40,778 bases of DNA, taken from Bacteroidaceae bacterium (GTDB taxonomy: Bacteria > Bacteroidota > Bacteroidia > Bacteroidales > Bacteroidaceae). The translations under genes and the position numbers were made by a program. Location of the stretch: assembly GCA_902362595.1 (NCBI GenBank), contig CABIXF010000037.1:1-40778 (forward strand), given 5' to 3'. The notes under the pieces are model-generated. The model searched no databases. It was not told the origin of the DNA and worked only from the letters and a program-made list of their open reading frames with translations. Of this stretch, positions 1 to 8,715 are shown piece by piece. The number at the start of each line of letters is the position of its first letter. The first letter of the stretch is position 1.

Positions 1-60
1 TAAAGATACAAAATCTTTAGGTAATAACAATGCCTCGGCTTGGGAAAGTCGGGGCGTTGT
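1..60. terminator. Two hairpins at the window edge
   Basis: A 7-bp perfect inverted repeat (1-7 with 13-19, loop ACAAA) is followed by a 15-bp stem with G-U pairs (27-41 with 46-60, loop GGGA). No gene is visible upstream inside the window. The second hairpin lacks a T-tract on either strand, so it may be a structured 3' end or processed RNA of an upstream transcript and not a classical terminator. Confidence 0.4.
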
Positions 61-63
61 CAT

Positions 64-101
64 AAAAAAAGAGGGTATGCATTTTGACACACCCTCTTTT
101 T
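64..101. terminator. Bidirectional intrinsic terminator after DUF4491 gene
   Basis: Stem GAGGGTATG (71-79) pairs with CACACCCTC (88-96). An A-run (64-70) lies on one side and a T-run (97-101) on the other, so it can stop transcription in both directions. It lies just beyond the stop of the minus-strand DUF4491 gene and would end the lrp-DUF4491 transcript. Confidence 0.8.
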
Positions 102-121
102 ATTTTCAAATACGTGAAATT

Positions 122-439
122 TTACTGTTCATATTCCTTCTTCCGCTTCGGATTCATTGGGAACCAGCCTTTCAGCACACGTTCGCGCTGTTCAAAGATT
201 TCCTTGATGGTCCAGAAGGAGGAGAACGAAAAGACTCCTAACAGGGAAGACACTAAAATCTGACTCACCAGGATAGAACCGATGAGGCCTGCGATGCCCA
301 GTATCAGAAAAAGCCACCAGCAACGTGTCCCCCAGTAATATTCTGCTTTGACCACTACCGGATGAAACAGTCCGATAATCAGAAACGTGCAGATTCCAAT
401 GAGTATGCCTTCCCAGTGAAGGCCGTCCAGTCCTGCCAT
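122..439 (-). CDS. DUF4491 family small membrane protein
   Basis: A 105-residue hydrophobic protein with about three transmembrane segments (roughly residues 8-27, 40-60 and 62-80) and a charged C-terminal tail rich in Lys, Arg and Glu. The pattern fits the Bacteroidetes DUF4491 family, whose function is unknown; the assignment is from recollection of the family. I chose the ATG at 439. The TTG one codon upstream is less likely, because the ATG overlaps the stop of the upstream Lrp gene by one base (TGATG), which suggests translational coupling. It is the last gene of a two-gene minus-strand transcript that ends at the hairpin at 64-101. No catalytic motif is visible. Confidence 0.75.
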   Translation of the reverse strand: MAGLDGLHWEGILIGICTFLIIGLFHPVVVKAEYYWGTRCWWLFLILGIAGLIGSILVSQILVSSLLGVFSFSSFWTIKEIFEQRERVLKGWFPMNPKRKKEYEQ

Positions 440-909
440 CAATCTTCAATCTCTTTACGGATAGGAATTTCTTTCTTGATGCTCTGTTCCAGTGAAATCA
501 GTGTCTCTGTGGCAGTGACTCCCGGAATTTCCTGAATCTTGGAGTTCAGCAGGTCCATCAAGTGCTCGTTATCGGTCGAATACAACTTGGTCAGCATGGT
601 GTAAGGACCTGTGGTGAAATGACATTCCACGATTTCCGGAATCTTTTTCAATTCAGCCACTACACTTTTGTACATGGAACCTTTTTCCAGTTTGATACCT
701 ACATAGGTACAAGTGCTGTAACCTAGGCTTTTCGGATTTACATGGTAGCCTGAACCAATAATTACACCGAGATCAATCAGGCGCTGTACACGCTGGTGAA
801 TGGCGGCACGCGATACACCACATTCTGCAGCGACGTCTTTGAACGGGATTCTGGCATTCTGTGAAATTATCTCCAGAATCTGTTTGTCAAGTTTATCAAT
901 TTTCTCCAT
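439..909 (-). CDS. Lrp/AsnC family transcriptional regulator
   Basis: The 156 residues have the usual Lrp length and layout. An N-terminal winged helix-turn-helix (about residues 5-55; start DKLDKQILEIISQNARIPFK) recognises DNA. A C-terminal RAM domain (about 68-145) normally binds an amino acid and assembles octamers. Which amino acid, and whether the regulon is global or local, cannot be read from the sequence. It is the first gene of a pair with a DUF4491 membrane protein, overlapping it by one base, so the membrane protein may share its regulation. A Bacteroidetes -7 box lies at 946-953. Bacteroides genomes carry several Lrp paralogs, so I give no gene symbol. Confidence 0.92.
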   Translation of the reverse strand: MEKIDKLDKQILEIISQNARIPFKDVAAECGVSRAAIHQRVQRLIDLGVIIGSGYHVNPKSLGYSTCTYVGIKLEKGSMYKSVVAELKKIPEIVECHFTTGPYTMLTKLYSTDNEHLMDLLNSKIQEIPGVTATETLISLEQSIKKEIPIRKEIED

Positions 910-945
910 ACTACTAAATGGTTCTTGTTTTTATCATATTGTAAG

Positions 946-953
946 CAAATGTA
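946..953 (-). promoter_or_regulatory. -7 box of the Lrp-type gene
   Basis: On the minus strand this reads TACATTTG, a perfect match to the Bacteroidetes -7 consensus TAnnTTTG, 36 nt upstream of the start codon. No convincing -33 TTTG is visible at the right distance. Confidence 0.6.
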
Positions 954-1058
954 GAAAAACTTTTTTATCTATATGCTATTTTGTCAGAAAAAACGTAATT
1001 ATTTTAGGGGAAATAACAAATTATCGGTGAATAATGTAAGCAGTATGCCCTATTTGCT

Positions 1059-1066
1059 TATCTTTG
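1059..1066 (+). promoter_or_regulatory. -7 box of the Nudix-TPR-barrel operon
   Basis: TATCTTTG matches TAnnTTTG and lies 31 nt before the Nudix start codon. The -33 element is not clear. Confidence 0.6.
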
Positions 1067-1097
1067 TGAGGCTTATTATTTATTAAATTGAAAAACT

Positions 1098-1628
1098 ATG
1101 CATCCATTGGAATTGTTTAAATTTTGCCCGGTGTGCGGCTCTCCTCATTTTGAGGTGCATAATGAAAAGTCCAAAAAATGTGCGGACTGTGGCTTTGTGT
1201 ATTATTTCAATTCGAGTGCGGCCACGGTGGCCTTCATCCTGAACGGAAAAGGAGAACTGCTGGTGTGCCGACGTGGCAAGGAACCTGCCAAGGGAACACT
1301 GGATTTGTCGGGTGGTTTTATCGATATGTACGAGACCGGCGAAGAAGGAGTGGCACGCGAGGTGAAGGAAGAAACGGGACTGGTGGTGACAGAAGCCAAA
1401 TACCTGTTTTCTTTGCCGAACACGTATCTGTATTCGGGATTTCTGGTACATACGCTCGACCAGTTTTTCTTGTGCAAGGTGGCCGACGACCATCTGGTGA
1501 AGGCCATGGATGATGTGGCCGATGCATGGTGGATGCCCTTGGAGGAAATTCATCCGGAAGACTTCGGACTGGAATCGGTACGTAAGGGGGTGACACGTTT
1601 TCTGGAAGCGCATCGGAACGTAAAATAA
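1098..1628 (+). CDS. Nudix hydrolase with N-terminal zinc ribbon
   Basis: The 176-residue protein begins with a zinc ribbon formed by Cys10, Cys13, Cys28 and Cys31, similar to the ribbon of NudC-type and related Nudix enzymes. A complete Nudix box follows at residues 73-95 (G-x5-E-x7-REVKEETG-L), which coordinates Mg2+ and hydrolyses a nucleoside diphosphate linked to another group. The substrate is not evident: NudC-like NAD(H) or RNA-cap specificity is possible, but the characteristic NADH motif downstream of the box is not obvious. It starts a transcript with the TPR protein gene, which begins 6 nt after its stop; co-regulation is likely but a functional link is unproven. Confidence 0.9.
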   Translation: MHPLELFKFCPVCGSPHFEVHNEKSKKCADCGFVYYFNSSAATVAFILNGKGELLVCRRGKEPAKGTLDLSGGFIDMYETGEEGVAREVKEETGLVVTEAKYLFSLPNTYLYSGFLVHTLDQFFLCKVADDHLVKAMDDVADAWWMPLEEIHPEDFGLESVRKGVTRFLEAHRNVK

Positions 1629-1634
1629 GAGATT

Positions 1635-4600
1635 ATGGGTAAGTATAAAAAATATATCTGGACGGCAGGCCTTTGCTGTGCCTTGCCGTTGGCTGTTTCG
1701 GGACAGCAGGTGGAACCGCTGACCGGAGGCGAACGTTTGTTCCATGAGGGAAGGGAGCTGTTTCTCCGTCAGGATTATGCAGCTGCCCGGCAGACCCTTG
1801 TCCGTTATACCCGTCAGGCAGGGGAAAAGGCCTGGGCCGATGAGGTGGATTACATGCTGGCTTGTACGGCGTATGAGTTGCATTTGCCGGAATGCCGGGA
1901 GGTGTTGACGGATTACCTGGAAGCTCATCCGGAATCACGTTACCGCAACCGGGTGCAGGCGCTCATTGCTGCCAGTTACTTTTCGGAAGAGAAATACATG
2001 GAGACCATTGCCACGCTGAAGGGGTGTGACATTTCTCTTTTGTCGGACGAGGAACGCGATGCCAGTGCCTTGCGTATGGGTACGTCGTATTTGAAGATGG
2101 ACAAGTGGCAGGATGCCACCTTCTGGTTTTCGGTGCTGAAGGATTCGAGTAAGGCATATTATCCCGATGCGGTGTACAACCTGGCGTACATCGATTACGT
2201 GCAGCAGAAGTACGACTCGGCCTTGCAGGGATTCCGGGAGGTGAAGGACGACCAGAAGTTTCAGAAACTGGCACCTTATTATATCGCTGATATTTATTTG
2301 ATTCAAAATAATTACGCACAGGCCCGGAAGGTGGCGGATGCGTATCTGGCCTTGTATCCGGAAGAAAAGAATGCAGGGCAAATGAGCCGTATTTCCGGAG
2401 AAGCTGCTTACGGCCAAAAAGACTATGCAGCCGCCATCCAGTCATTGGAACGGTATCGTGAAGGAGAAACAATGCCGGCCCGACTGGCCATGTACAAACT
2501 GGGTATGAGCTATTTCAATACGGGAGTTTATTCGAAAGCGTTGTCACGGCTGGGAGAAGCGACCGGAGCTCAGGATGCTTTGGCACAGAATGCCTACCTC
2601 CACATGGGTTTGGCGGGCTTGCAGTTGAAGGAACGCAACCAGGCACGTATGGCCTTCGAACAGGCGTCGCGCATGGATTTTGATCGCAGCATTCAGGAAC
2701 AGGCCTTGTTCAACTATGCGCTGTGCATTCATGAAACGTCTTATTCTCCATTTGCCGAATCGGTCACGGTGTTCGAACGTTTCCTGAATGAATACCCCTC
2801 GTCGGTCTATGCCGAGAAGGTGAACGACTACCTGGTAGAGGTGTACATGAATACCCGTAGCTATGAGGTGGCTTTACGTTCCATCGACAAGATTACCCAT
2901 CCGAGCGCCCGTATTCTGGAGGCCAAGCAAAAACTGCTGTTCCGTATGGGTACGCAGCTGTTTGCTCAGGCGGATTATGCAGGAGCCATGGATTATTTCA
3001 CCCGCTCCTTGCAGCTGGGACAGTATAACCAAAAGACGAAGGCGGATGCATATTACTGGCGTGGAGAATCGAAATACCGGCTGGCACGTTATCCGGAGGC
3101 TGCCAATGACATGCGGCTTTACCTGGAGTTTGCCACTGATAAGAATTCGCAGGAATATGGACTGGCTCTCTACTGTTTGGGATACAGTTTGTTCAAGCAG
3201 AAACAATATAACTCCGCACGCGACTGGTTTATCCGTTGTGTACAGAACGGGCGGACACAAGATGCTTCAGTGGCGGGCGATGCCTACAACCGTATCGGTG
3301 ACTGCTATTTCTATGAACGCCGCTTTGAAGAAGCCCGTCAGCAATATGCGCAGGCAGTAGCCATCGCTCCTTCACTGGGTGATTATTCCTTGTTCCAGGA
3401 AGGTATCGTGAAAGGACTGCAACGGGATTATACCGGAAAGATTCAGGTGCTCAACCGATTGATTACGGATTATCCTTCGTCGGCTTATCTGGACGATGCC
3501 CTGTATGAGCAGGGACGTGCGTTTGTGCAGATGGAGGACAGTGAGAATGCCATCAAGCGTTATACCTTGCTGGTGCAGCGCTATCCGGAAAGCGAGCTGT
3601 CCCGTCGGGCTGCCAACGAAATCGGTCTGTTGTATTACCAGAACGACCGTTACGAAGAAGCGATTGCCGCTTACAAGAAGGTGATTACAAACTATCCAGG
3701 CAGTGCAGAGGCACGGTTGGCGCAGCGCGACTTGAAATCGATTTATGTAGACTTGAATAAGGTGGACGACTATATGGCGTTTGCTTCCACCATTCCTGGT
3801 GGGGCCAAGTTCGATGTGAGCGAACGGGATTCACTGACCTATACGGCAGCCGAACGGGCTTATATGCGTGGTGATATTGCCGGTGCCAAAACCAGCCTGA
3901 CGCGTTATTTGCAGTCGTTCCCGCAGGGAGCCTTCAGTGTGGATGCGGCCTATTATCTGGGGTTGATTGACTACAACCAAAAAGATTATGCATCGGCTGC
4001 CGCTCGACTGGAAGAGGTGCTCCGCTTCTCGGGCAGCAAATACGAAGGAGAAGCCCTGAGCCTTTGTGCCGAGATGGCTTATAATCAGAAAGAATATACC
4101 AAGGCGTTGAACTTGTACAAGCGTTTGGCCGACCGTTCTTCGGTGCAGGAAGACCGCTTGCAGGCCGAACTGGGAGCTCTGCGAAGTGCCCGTGCACTGG
4201 GTGACTGGGCAGAGACCGTGACTACGGCATCGGCGTTGCTCAAGCAGACCAAGCTGACTCCGGAGGTGCGGAACGAAGCCTTGTATTTCCGGGCCAAGGC
4301 CTTGCTGGCGGAAGGACAGAAGCAGGAAGCGTTGGCCGATTTGATAGCGCTGGCTAAAGATACCCGTAACGTGTACGGAGCGGAAGCCAAGTACCTGGTG
4401 GCACAGACCTATTTCGACGAGGGAGAAACAGCTAAAGCTGAGAAGGAAGTGCTCGACTACATTGAGGTCAGCACCCCACATGCCTACTGGCTGGCGAGAA
4501 GTTTTGTTCTCCTGTCGGATGTGTACGTGAAACTGGGCCGCAAGATGGAGGCCAAGCAGTATCTGCTGTCCTTGCAACAGAATTATCAGGCGAACGATGA

Positions 4601-4652
4601 CATCGCCGGAATGATTGAAAGCCGTCTGGCCAAACTTAAAAGTGTAAAGTAA
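1635..4652 (+). CDS. Large periplasmic tetratricopeptide repeat protein
   Basis: A 1005-residue protein with an N-terminal signal peptide (hydrophobic stretch WTAGLCCALPLAVSG, cleavage near residue 24). The rest is built almost entirely of TPR-like helical hairpins of about 34-38 residues, from roughly residue 30 to 1000. Many carry the usual small and aromatic positions, such as A-Y-Y-x-G and Y-x-x-A. Such superhelices bind other proteins and often act in envelope assembly. The downstream barrel gene starts one base after this stop, so the pair probably acts together at the outer membrane. There is no lipobox, so the protein is likely soluble in the periplasm. The pair recurs in Bacteroidetes as far as I recall; the actual role is not known to me. 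Confidence 0.85.
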   Translation: MGKYKKYIWTAGLCCALPLAVSGQQVEPLTGGERLFHEGRELFLRQDYAAARQTLVRYTRQAGEKAWADEVDYMLACTAYELHLPECREVLTDYLEAHPESRYRNRVQALIAASYFSEEKYMETIATLKGCDISLLSDEERDASALRMGTSYLKMDKWQDATFWFSVLKDSSKAYYPDAVYNLAYIDYVQQKYDSALQGFREVKDDQKFQKLAPYYIADIYLIQNNYAQARKVADAYLALYPEEKNAGQMSRISGEAAYGQKDYAAAIQSLERYREGETMPARLAMYKLGMSYFNTGVYSKALSRLGEATGAQDALAQNAYLHMGLAGLQLKERNQARMAFEQASRMDFDRSIQEQALFNYALCIHETSYSPFAESVTVFERFLNEYPSSVYAEKVNDYLVEVYMNTRSYEVALRSIDKITHPSARILEAKQKLLFRMGTQLFAQADYAGAMDYFTRSLQLGQYNQKTKADAYYWRGESKYRLARYPEAANDMRLYLEFATDKNSQEYGLALYCLGYSLFKQKQYNSARDWFIRCVQNGRTQDASVAGDAYNRIGDCYFYERRFEEARQQYAQAVAIAPSLGDYSLFQEGIVKGLQRDYTGKIQVLNRLITDYPSSAYLDDALYEQGRAFVQMEDSENAIKRYTLLVQRYPESELSRRAANEIGLLYYQNDRYEEAIAAYKKVITNYPGSAEARLAQRDLKSIYVDLNKVDDYMAFASTIPGGAKFDVSERDSLTYTAAERAYMRGDIAGAKTSLTRYLQSFPQGAFSVDAAYYLGLIDYNQKDYASAAARLEEVLRFSGSKYEGEALSLCAEMAYNQKEYTKALNLYKRLADRSSVQEDRLQAELGALRSARALGDWAETVTTASALLKQTKLTPEVRNEALYFRAKALLAEGQKQEALADLIALAKDTRNVYGAEAKYLVAQTYFDEGETAKAEKEVLDYIEVSTPHAYWLARSFVLLSDVYVKLGRKMEAKQYLLSLQQNYQANDDIAGMIESRLAKLKSVK

Positions 4653-4653
4653 A

Positions 4654-6321
4654 ATGAGATACATAAGTACGATATTGATTTGCGCGGGTTTGTGGCCTGT
4701 ATCCACAATATGTGCGCAGAAGGGAGCGGAAAAAGATTCTACCTTGAACCGGACGGTGGTGGTGGAAAATGAGTACAATCCTGAAGTGATGGATGCATTC
4801 AAGGTGAATGTCATGCCCGAAGTGGAAGAGCCCGCCGCTCCGAAACAGGCCATCCAGTATGCTACGGAACGGCATCCGCTGGGGGCCTGGAAGGTGACTC
4901 CGATGGAAGCCATGCCGAGAGAATTCGCACAGAAGGGAGCCGACCGTGGTTATGTCCGTCTGGCGTATGGCAACCTGAACAATGTAGACCTGAGGGGAAG
5001 TTACCTGTGGGGCATTTCTTCGAAAGACCAATTGGGAGTAATGGCTTCCTTGTATGGGCGGAACGGAGATATTCCGCATTTCCAGAGTACGGAAGACTGG
5101 AAATCCCGTTTCTACCGGACGGATGTGTCGTTGGATTACCGCCACGATTTCCGGAGAGTGGCCTTGAAACTGGGAGGCGCTTTTGCTTCGCAGGTATTCA
5201 ATTACATGCCTTCCTTGCAGGAAGGTGAATGGGTGGAGTCTTTTCCTACCACACAGCGTTATACGTTGGGAGAAGGATACATCGGTGTTTTTTCCCGTGA
5301 TAAGGATTTGCCTATTCAGTTTGGTCTCCAGACGGGCTTGCGGAGTTTCAGTACCTGCTACGATACCTATTACATGCGGCACGGGTCAGAAAATATATTC
5401 CACACCCAAGGATTCATGCTGGGAAACATTAACGACGAGCAACAGGTAGGCGTAGGATTGGAAATGGACAATCTGATTCACGATGTGTCGCAGCAGGACT
5501 ATACGCTGGTGCAGTTGAATCCGTATTATACCTTTCAGAATGAAGCCGTGAGATTACGTCTGGGTGCACATGTGGATTTCCAGACCGCCAATGCGGGGGG
5601 AGTGAAAGCGGCGCCCGATGTGAAACTGGAATATACGTTCGCCGATTCGTATGTGGTGTATGTGAACCTGCTGGGAGGGAGCCGGCTGAATGACTTCCGT
5701 CGGCTGAATGATTTCTCACCTTACTGGGTGGTGGCACAGCAGATGCGGACTTCCTATACGCCGCTGGATGCCAAACTGGGACTGAAAGCGTCTCCGGTGA
5801 CAGGCTTGGGCTTCGAGCTTTATGGAGGATATCGCATCACCAAGAATGAACTGTTCGCCGTGCCTTGGGGATTTGACATGGAGAGACAGAATGTGTTCTA
5901 TACGGGTATTCTTCAGGATAAAGGAAAAGTGGGTTACGGAGGCGCTTCCGTGAGCTATGCTTACCGTGACTGGGTGGATTTTTCATTGGATGGTACCTAT
6001 TATAGCTGGAATGTGACGGATGGAAATGACTTTCTTTTGTGTTTCAAGCCACAGGTGAAAGCCGATTTTGGTATTCGTGCTAAAGTATGGAAAGACTGCC
6101 ATGCAATGTTGAATTACAATTACGAACGCCGTCAGAAGATGGGTGAACTGGGACGTGTTGACGGTGTGAATAACTTGTCGGTAGGAGCGGAATATGCGTT
6201 GCTGAACCGTTTCAACGTGTTTGTCCGCCTGAATAACCTGCTTAACAAGACGTATGTGACAGAAGCAGGCTATCCGGTGGAGGGCTTCCATTTCATGGCC
6301 GGCATCAGCTGCCGTTTCTAA
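4654..6321 (+). CDS. Plug-less TonB-receptor-like outer-membrane barrel protein
   Basis: A 555-residue protein with a signal peptide (about residues 1-21, ending ICAQ) and a long series of amphipathic strands with alternating aromatic residues. It ends in a TonB-receptor-like tail (VRLNNLLNKTY...GISCRF) finishing in Phe, the usual outer-membrane insertion signal. No plug domain or TonB-box-bearing N-terminal module is present. About 70 residues rich in Pro, Glu and Val (near VVVENEYNPEVMDAF) precede the barrel. Translation is coupled to the TPR gene upstream (stop and start one base apart). The likely role is a channel or envelope scaffold working with the TPR protein; substrate unknown. Its stop is only 2 nt from the convergent ribD stop. 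Confidence 0.78.
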   Translation: MRYISTILICAGLWPVSTICAQKGAEKDSTLNRTVVVENEYNPEVMDAFKVNVMPEVEEPAAPKQAIQYATERHPLGAWKVTPMEAMPREFAQKGADRGYVRLAYGNLNNVDLRGSYLWGISSKDQLGVMASLYGRNGDIPHFQSTEDWKSRFYRTDVSLDYRHDFRRVALKLGGAFASQVFNYMPSLQEGEWVESFPTTQRYTLGEGYIGVFSRDKDLPIQFGLQTGLRSFSTCYDTYYMRHGSENIFHTQGFMLGNINDEQQVGVGLEMDNLIHDVSQQDYTLVQLNPYYTFQNEAVRLRLGAHVDFQTANAGGVKAAPDVKLEYTFADSYVVYVNLLGGSRLNDFRRLNDFSPYWVVAQQMRTSYTPLDAKLGLKASPVTGLGFELYGGYRITKNELFAVPWGFDMERQNVFYTGILQDKGKVGYGGASVSYAYRDWVDFSLDGTYYSWNVTDGNDFLLCFKPQVKADFGIRAKVWKDCHAMLNYNYERRQKMGELGRVDGVNNLSVGAEYALLNRFNVFVRLNNLLNKTYVTEAGYPVEGFHFMAGISCRF

Positions 6322-6323
6322 AC

Positions 6324-7364
6324 TTATTCTGCGTGGCGGCAGTGCTGGACCAGTGCGCCGTCACGGAAGAAGAAACGGCTTTCCTGACCGCATGGCAGAG
6401 TAGGAGCCGGGATTCCGTCGTGCAAGGATACTTGTGCATGTTCGATGAAGGCTTCATCCCATAGCCCTTGTTCCAGGAAGGATTGGAGTGTCTGGCTTCC
6501 TCCTTCTACCAATAATGTCTGAATTTTCCGCTCATAAAGTACCTGCATGATTTGCGGGAGGATATTTTGGCCGAAATCCAGTGTCACATACGTGAGATTC
6601 TGGGTATCGGCCTTTTCTTTTTCCGTAAAGACGAGGGTAGGGGTACTGCCGTCGAACAGGTGCAGGTGAGGCGGCAAGGTCAGCTGTCGGTCGATGACCA
6701 GTCGGAGCGGGTTCTGCCCGTACCATTCGCGTACCGTCAGCGACGGATTGTCGAGCAGGGCGGTGCGTCGTCCCACCAGGATGGCTTTCTGTTCAGCTCG
6801 CATCTTGTGTACAGCCAAAATAGACAACGGAGTAGAGAGGCGTACAGGAGCTCCTTCGTCGCGTCGGATGTCGATGAATCCGTCGGCCGACTGGGCCCAT
6901 TTGAGGGTGATGTAGGGACGCTTCTTCACGTTGAACGTGATAAAGGCACGAATCAGTTCCCGGCATTCTTTTTCCAGTACGCCCACCGTGACCTCGATGC
7001 CGGCATCCCGCAGTTTCTGGATACCTCTTCCGGCCACCAAAGAGAACGGGTCAACACAGCCCACTACCACTCGGGGAATGCCTTTCCGGATAATGAGGTC
7101 GGCACAGGGAGGAGTCTTTCCATAGTGGGAACAGGGTTCCAGACTGACATAAATGGTGGCCTCTTTGAGCAGGCTTTCATCCTTCACCGAAGCAATGGCA
7201 TTCACTTCGGCATGTCCGTGGCCACAGCACACATGATACCCTTCACCGATGATTTTCCCGTCGCGCACAATCACCGCTCCCACCATCGGGTTGGGGGCTG
7301 TGTGGCAGATGCCGTTTCTGGCCAGCTGTATGCAGCGCTGCATATATTTTTCATCTATCGTCAT
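6324..7364 (-). CDS. ribD: Bifunctional riboflavin biosynthesis deaminase/reductase RibD
   Basis: The 346-residue protein carries both RibD domains. The N-terminal cytidine-deaminase-like domain (about 1-145) has the zinc motif HAEVNAI near residue 50 and the second motif PCSHYGKTPPC near residue 80. It deaminates the pyrimidine intermediate made from GTP. The C-terminal reductase domain (about 148-340) has the substrate/NADPH motif ITLKWAQSADG and a LLVEGG loop; it reduces the ribosyl side chain. Length and both motifs are normal. It stands alone on the minus strand, divergent from prmC with 32 nt between start codons. No FMN riboswitch fits in that space. It converges on the barrel gene with a 2-nt gap. 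Confidence 0.96.
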   Translation of the reverse strand: MTIDEKYMQRCIQLARNGICHTAPNPMVGAVIVRDGKIIGEGYHVCCGHGHAEVNAIASVKDESLLKEATIYVSLEPCSHYGKTPPCADLIIRKGIPRVVVGCVDPFSLVAGRGIQKLRDAGIEVTVGVLEKECRELIRAFITFNVKKRPYITLKWAQSADGFIDIRRDEGAPVRLSTPLSILAVHKMRAEQKAILVGRRTALLDNPSLTVREWYGQNPLRLVIDRQLTLPPHLHLFDGSTPTLVFTEKEKADTQNLTYVTLDFGQNILPQIMQVLYERKIQTLLVEGGSQTLQSFLEQGLWDEAFIEHAQVSLHDGIPAPTLPCGQESRFFFRDGALVQHCRHAE

Positions 7365-7383
7365 AATCTTCGTTTTTTATCCT

Positions 7384-7391
7384 TACTTTTG
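7384..7391 (+). promoter_or_regulatory. -7 box of prmC, directly against the start codon
   Basis: TACTTTTG is a full TAnnTTTG match. It ends only 5 nt before the prmC ATG at 7397, which would give a leaderless or nearly leaderless mRNA. The -33 element is weak. Confidence 0.55.
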
Positions 7392-7396
7392 CAAAC

Positions 7397-8239
7397 ATGC
7401 ATCCGGTTTATTTACATATTAAAAAAGAACTGAGTTCCTTTTACGCAGAAGGAGAGGCATCGGCCATGGCGAAATGGATTTCGTCGGACATTCTGCATCT
7501 TTCCACAATGGAACTTTATACAGGCAAAGATATGAATTTTTCCACGAAAGCGTGGAAGGAGGTGGAGGATATTCTTGCTCGCCTGAAACAGCGGGAACCT
7601 CTTCAGTATATTCTGCAGGAAGCACCTTTCTGCGGTCTGTCTTTCCACGTGGAAAAAGGCGTGCTCATTCCCCGTCCCGAGACCGAGGAGCTGGTGGAAT
7701 GGATAGTGTCTGATTGTCAGAAAGCCGGGAAAGTACGCATTCTCGATATCGGTACGGGAAGCGGCTGTATTCCGGTGACACTGGCAGAACGGTTGCCGGA
7801 AGCCGAGGTGGCTTCCTGTGACATTTCGGCTGAGGCCCTACGGGTAGCCGCCGCCAATGTAAAGCGGTATGGCGACAAAGTGACCTTGTTTCAGGCCGAC
7901 ATCCTTCAGGATGAGCTGCCCGATTGCCAAGTAGACGTGCTGGTAAGCAATCCGCCTTATATTACCGACAGCGAGCGGAAGGACATGGAGGCGAATGTGC
8001 TCGACTGGGAACCGGAACTGGCGTTGTTTGTACCCGATACGGACCCGTTGCGTTTTTACCGGCGGATTGCCCAAAAAGGACTCGACTGGCTGACGGAAGG
8101 CGGGGCATTGTATTTTGAAATCAACCGGGCTTACGGAGCAGAAACCGTCCGGATGCTGGAAGAATGTGGGTATCGCGACATTGCGTTGCGGAAAGATTTG
8201 TCGGGAAACGACCGGATGATAAAAGCAGTGAGACCATGA
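7397..8239 (+). CDS. prmC: Peptide chain release factor N5-glutamine methyltransferase PrmC
   Basis: This 280-residue SAM-dependent methyltransferase modifies the GGQ glutamine of release factors 1 and 2, needed for efficient translation termination. The N-terminal helical domain (about 1-85) is followed by the RPETEEL motif near residue 93, the SAM-binding glycine loop DIGTGSGCI near residue 115, and the catalytic NPPY motif near residue 185 that recognises the glutamine amide. The length is normal. It heads a tight cluster with recX and comF: its stop overlaps the recX start in an ATGA (8236-8239). A -7 box abuts the start codon. Confidence 0.96.
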   Translation: MHPVYLHIKKELSSFYAEGEASAMAKWISSDILHLSTMELYTGKDMNFSTKAWKEVEDILARLKQREPLQYILQEAPFCGLSFHVEKGVLIPRPETEELVEWIVSDCQKAGKVRILDIGTGSGCIPVTLAERLPEAEVASCDISAEALRVAAANVKRYGDKVTLFQADILQDELPDCQVDVLVSNPPYITDSERKDMEANVLDWEPELALFVPDTDPLRFYRRIAQKGLDWLTEGGALYFEINRAYGAETVRMLEECGYRDIALRKDLSGNDRMIKAVRP

Positions 8240-8715
8240 GAGAATTGAGTGAAGCAGAGATAAAGAGCAAGGCCGAGGCCTATTGTTCGGCAGTAGAGCG
8301 TTGTCCGTCGGAGGTGGAGGAAAAAATCCGTAAATGGGGGGCTTCGGAAGAAGTCACGGCCCAGATTATGGCCCATTTGCATCGGGAACGCTACCTGGAT
8401 GCAGCGCGTTTCTGCCGTTTCTATGTGCGCGACAAGTATCGTTTCAATCAGTGGGGGCGCATGAAGATTGCACAGATGCTCCGCATGAAAGGCTTGTCGG
8501 ACAGAGACATCCAGAGCGGCTTGGAAGAGATTGATACCGAAGAATACGACAGCATCCTGAAAAAACTCTTGAAGCAGAAGATGAAAAGCATCAAGGCTGC
8601 CAATGACTATGAACGGAGCATGAAGTTGATTCGTTTTGCCATGGGGCGGGGCTTTACGCTGGAAGAGATACGCCGTTACGTCAACCAACTGGATCCGGAT
8701 GAGGATTTTGACTGA
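8236..8715 (+). CDS. recX: Regulatory protein RecX
   Basis: A 159-residue protein, all helical in appearance, made of three RecX-type three-helix repeats. Family hallmarks include LDAARFCRFYVRDKYRFNQWG and KGLSDRDIQSGLEEID. RecX binds RecA filaments and limits recombination and LexA cleavage. The open frame extends upstream, but I chose the ATG at 8236. It overlaps the prmC stop (ATGA), the product then starts MRELSEAEIK, and the upstream extension lies inside prmC. The 3' end overlaps comF by 17 nt. No recA is nearby; the link with prmC and comF is positional and seems common in Bacteroidetes. Confidence 0.9.
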   Translation: MRELSEAEIKSKAEAYCSAVERCPSEVEEKIRKWGASEEVTAQIMAHLHRERYLDAARFCRFYVRDKYRFNQWGRMKIAQMLRMKGLSDRDIQSGLEEIDTEEYDSILKKLLKQKMKSIKAANDYERSMKLIRFAMGRGFTLEEIRRYVNQLDPDEDFD

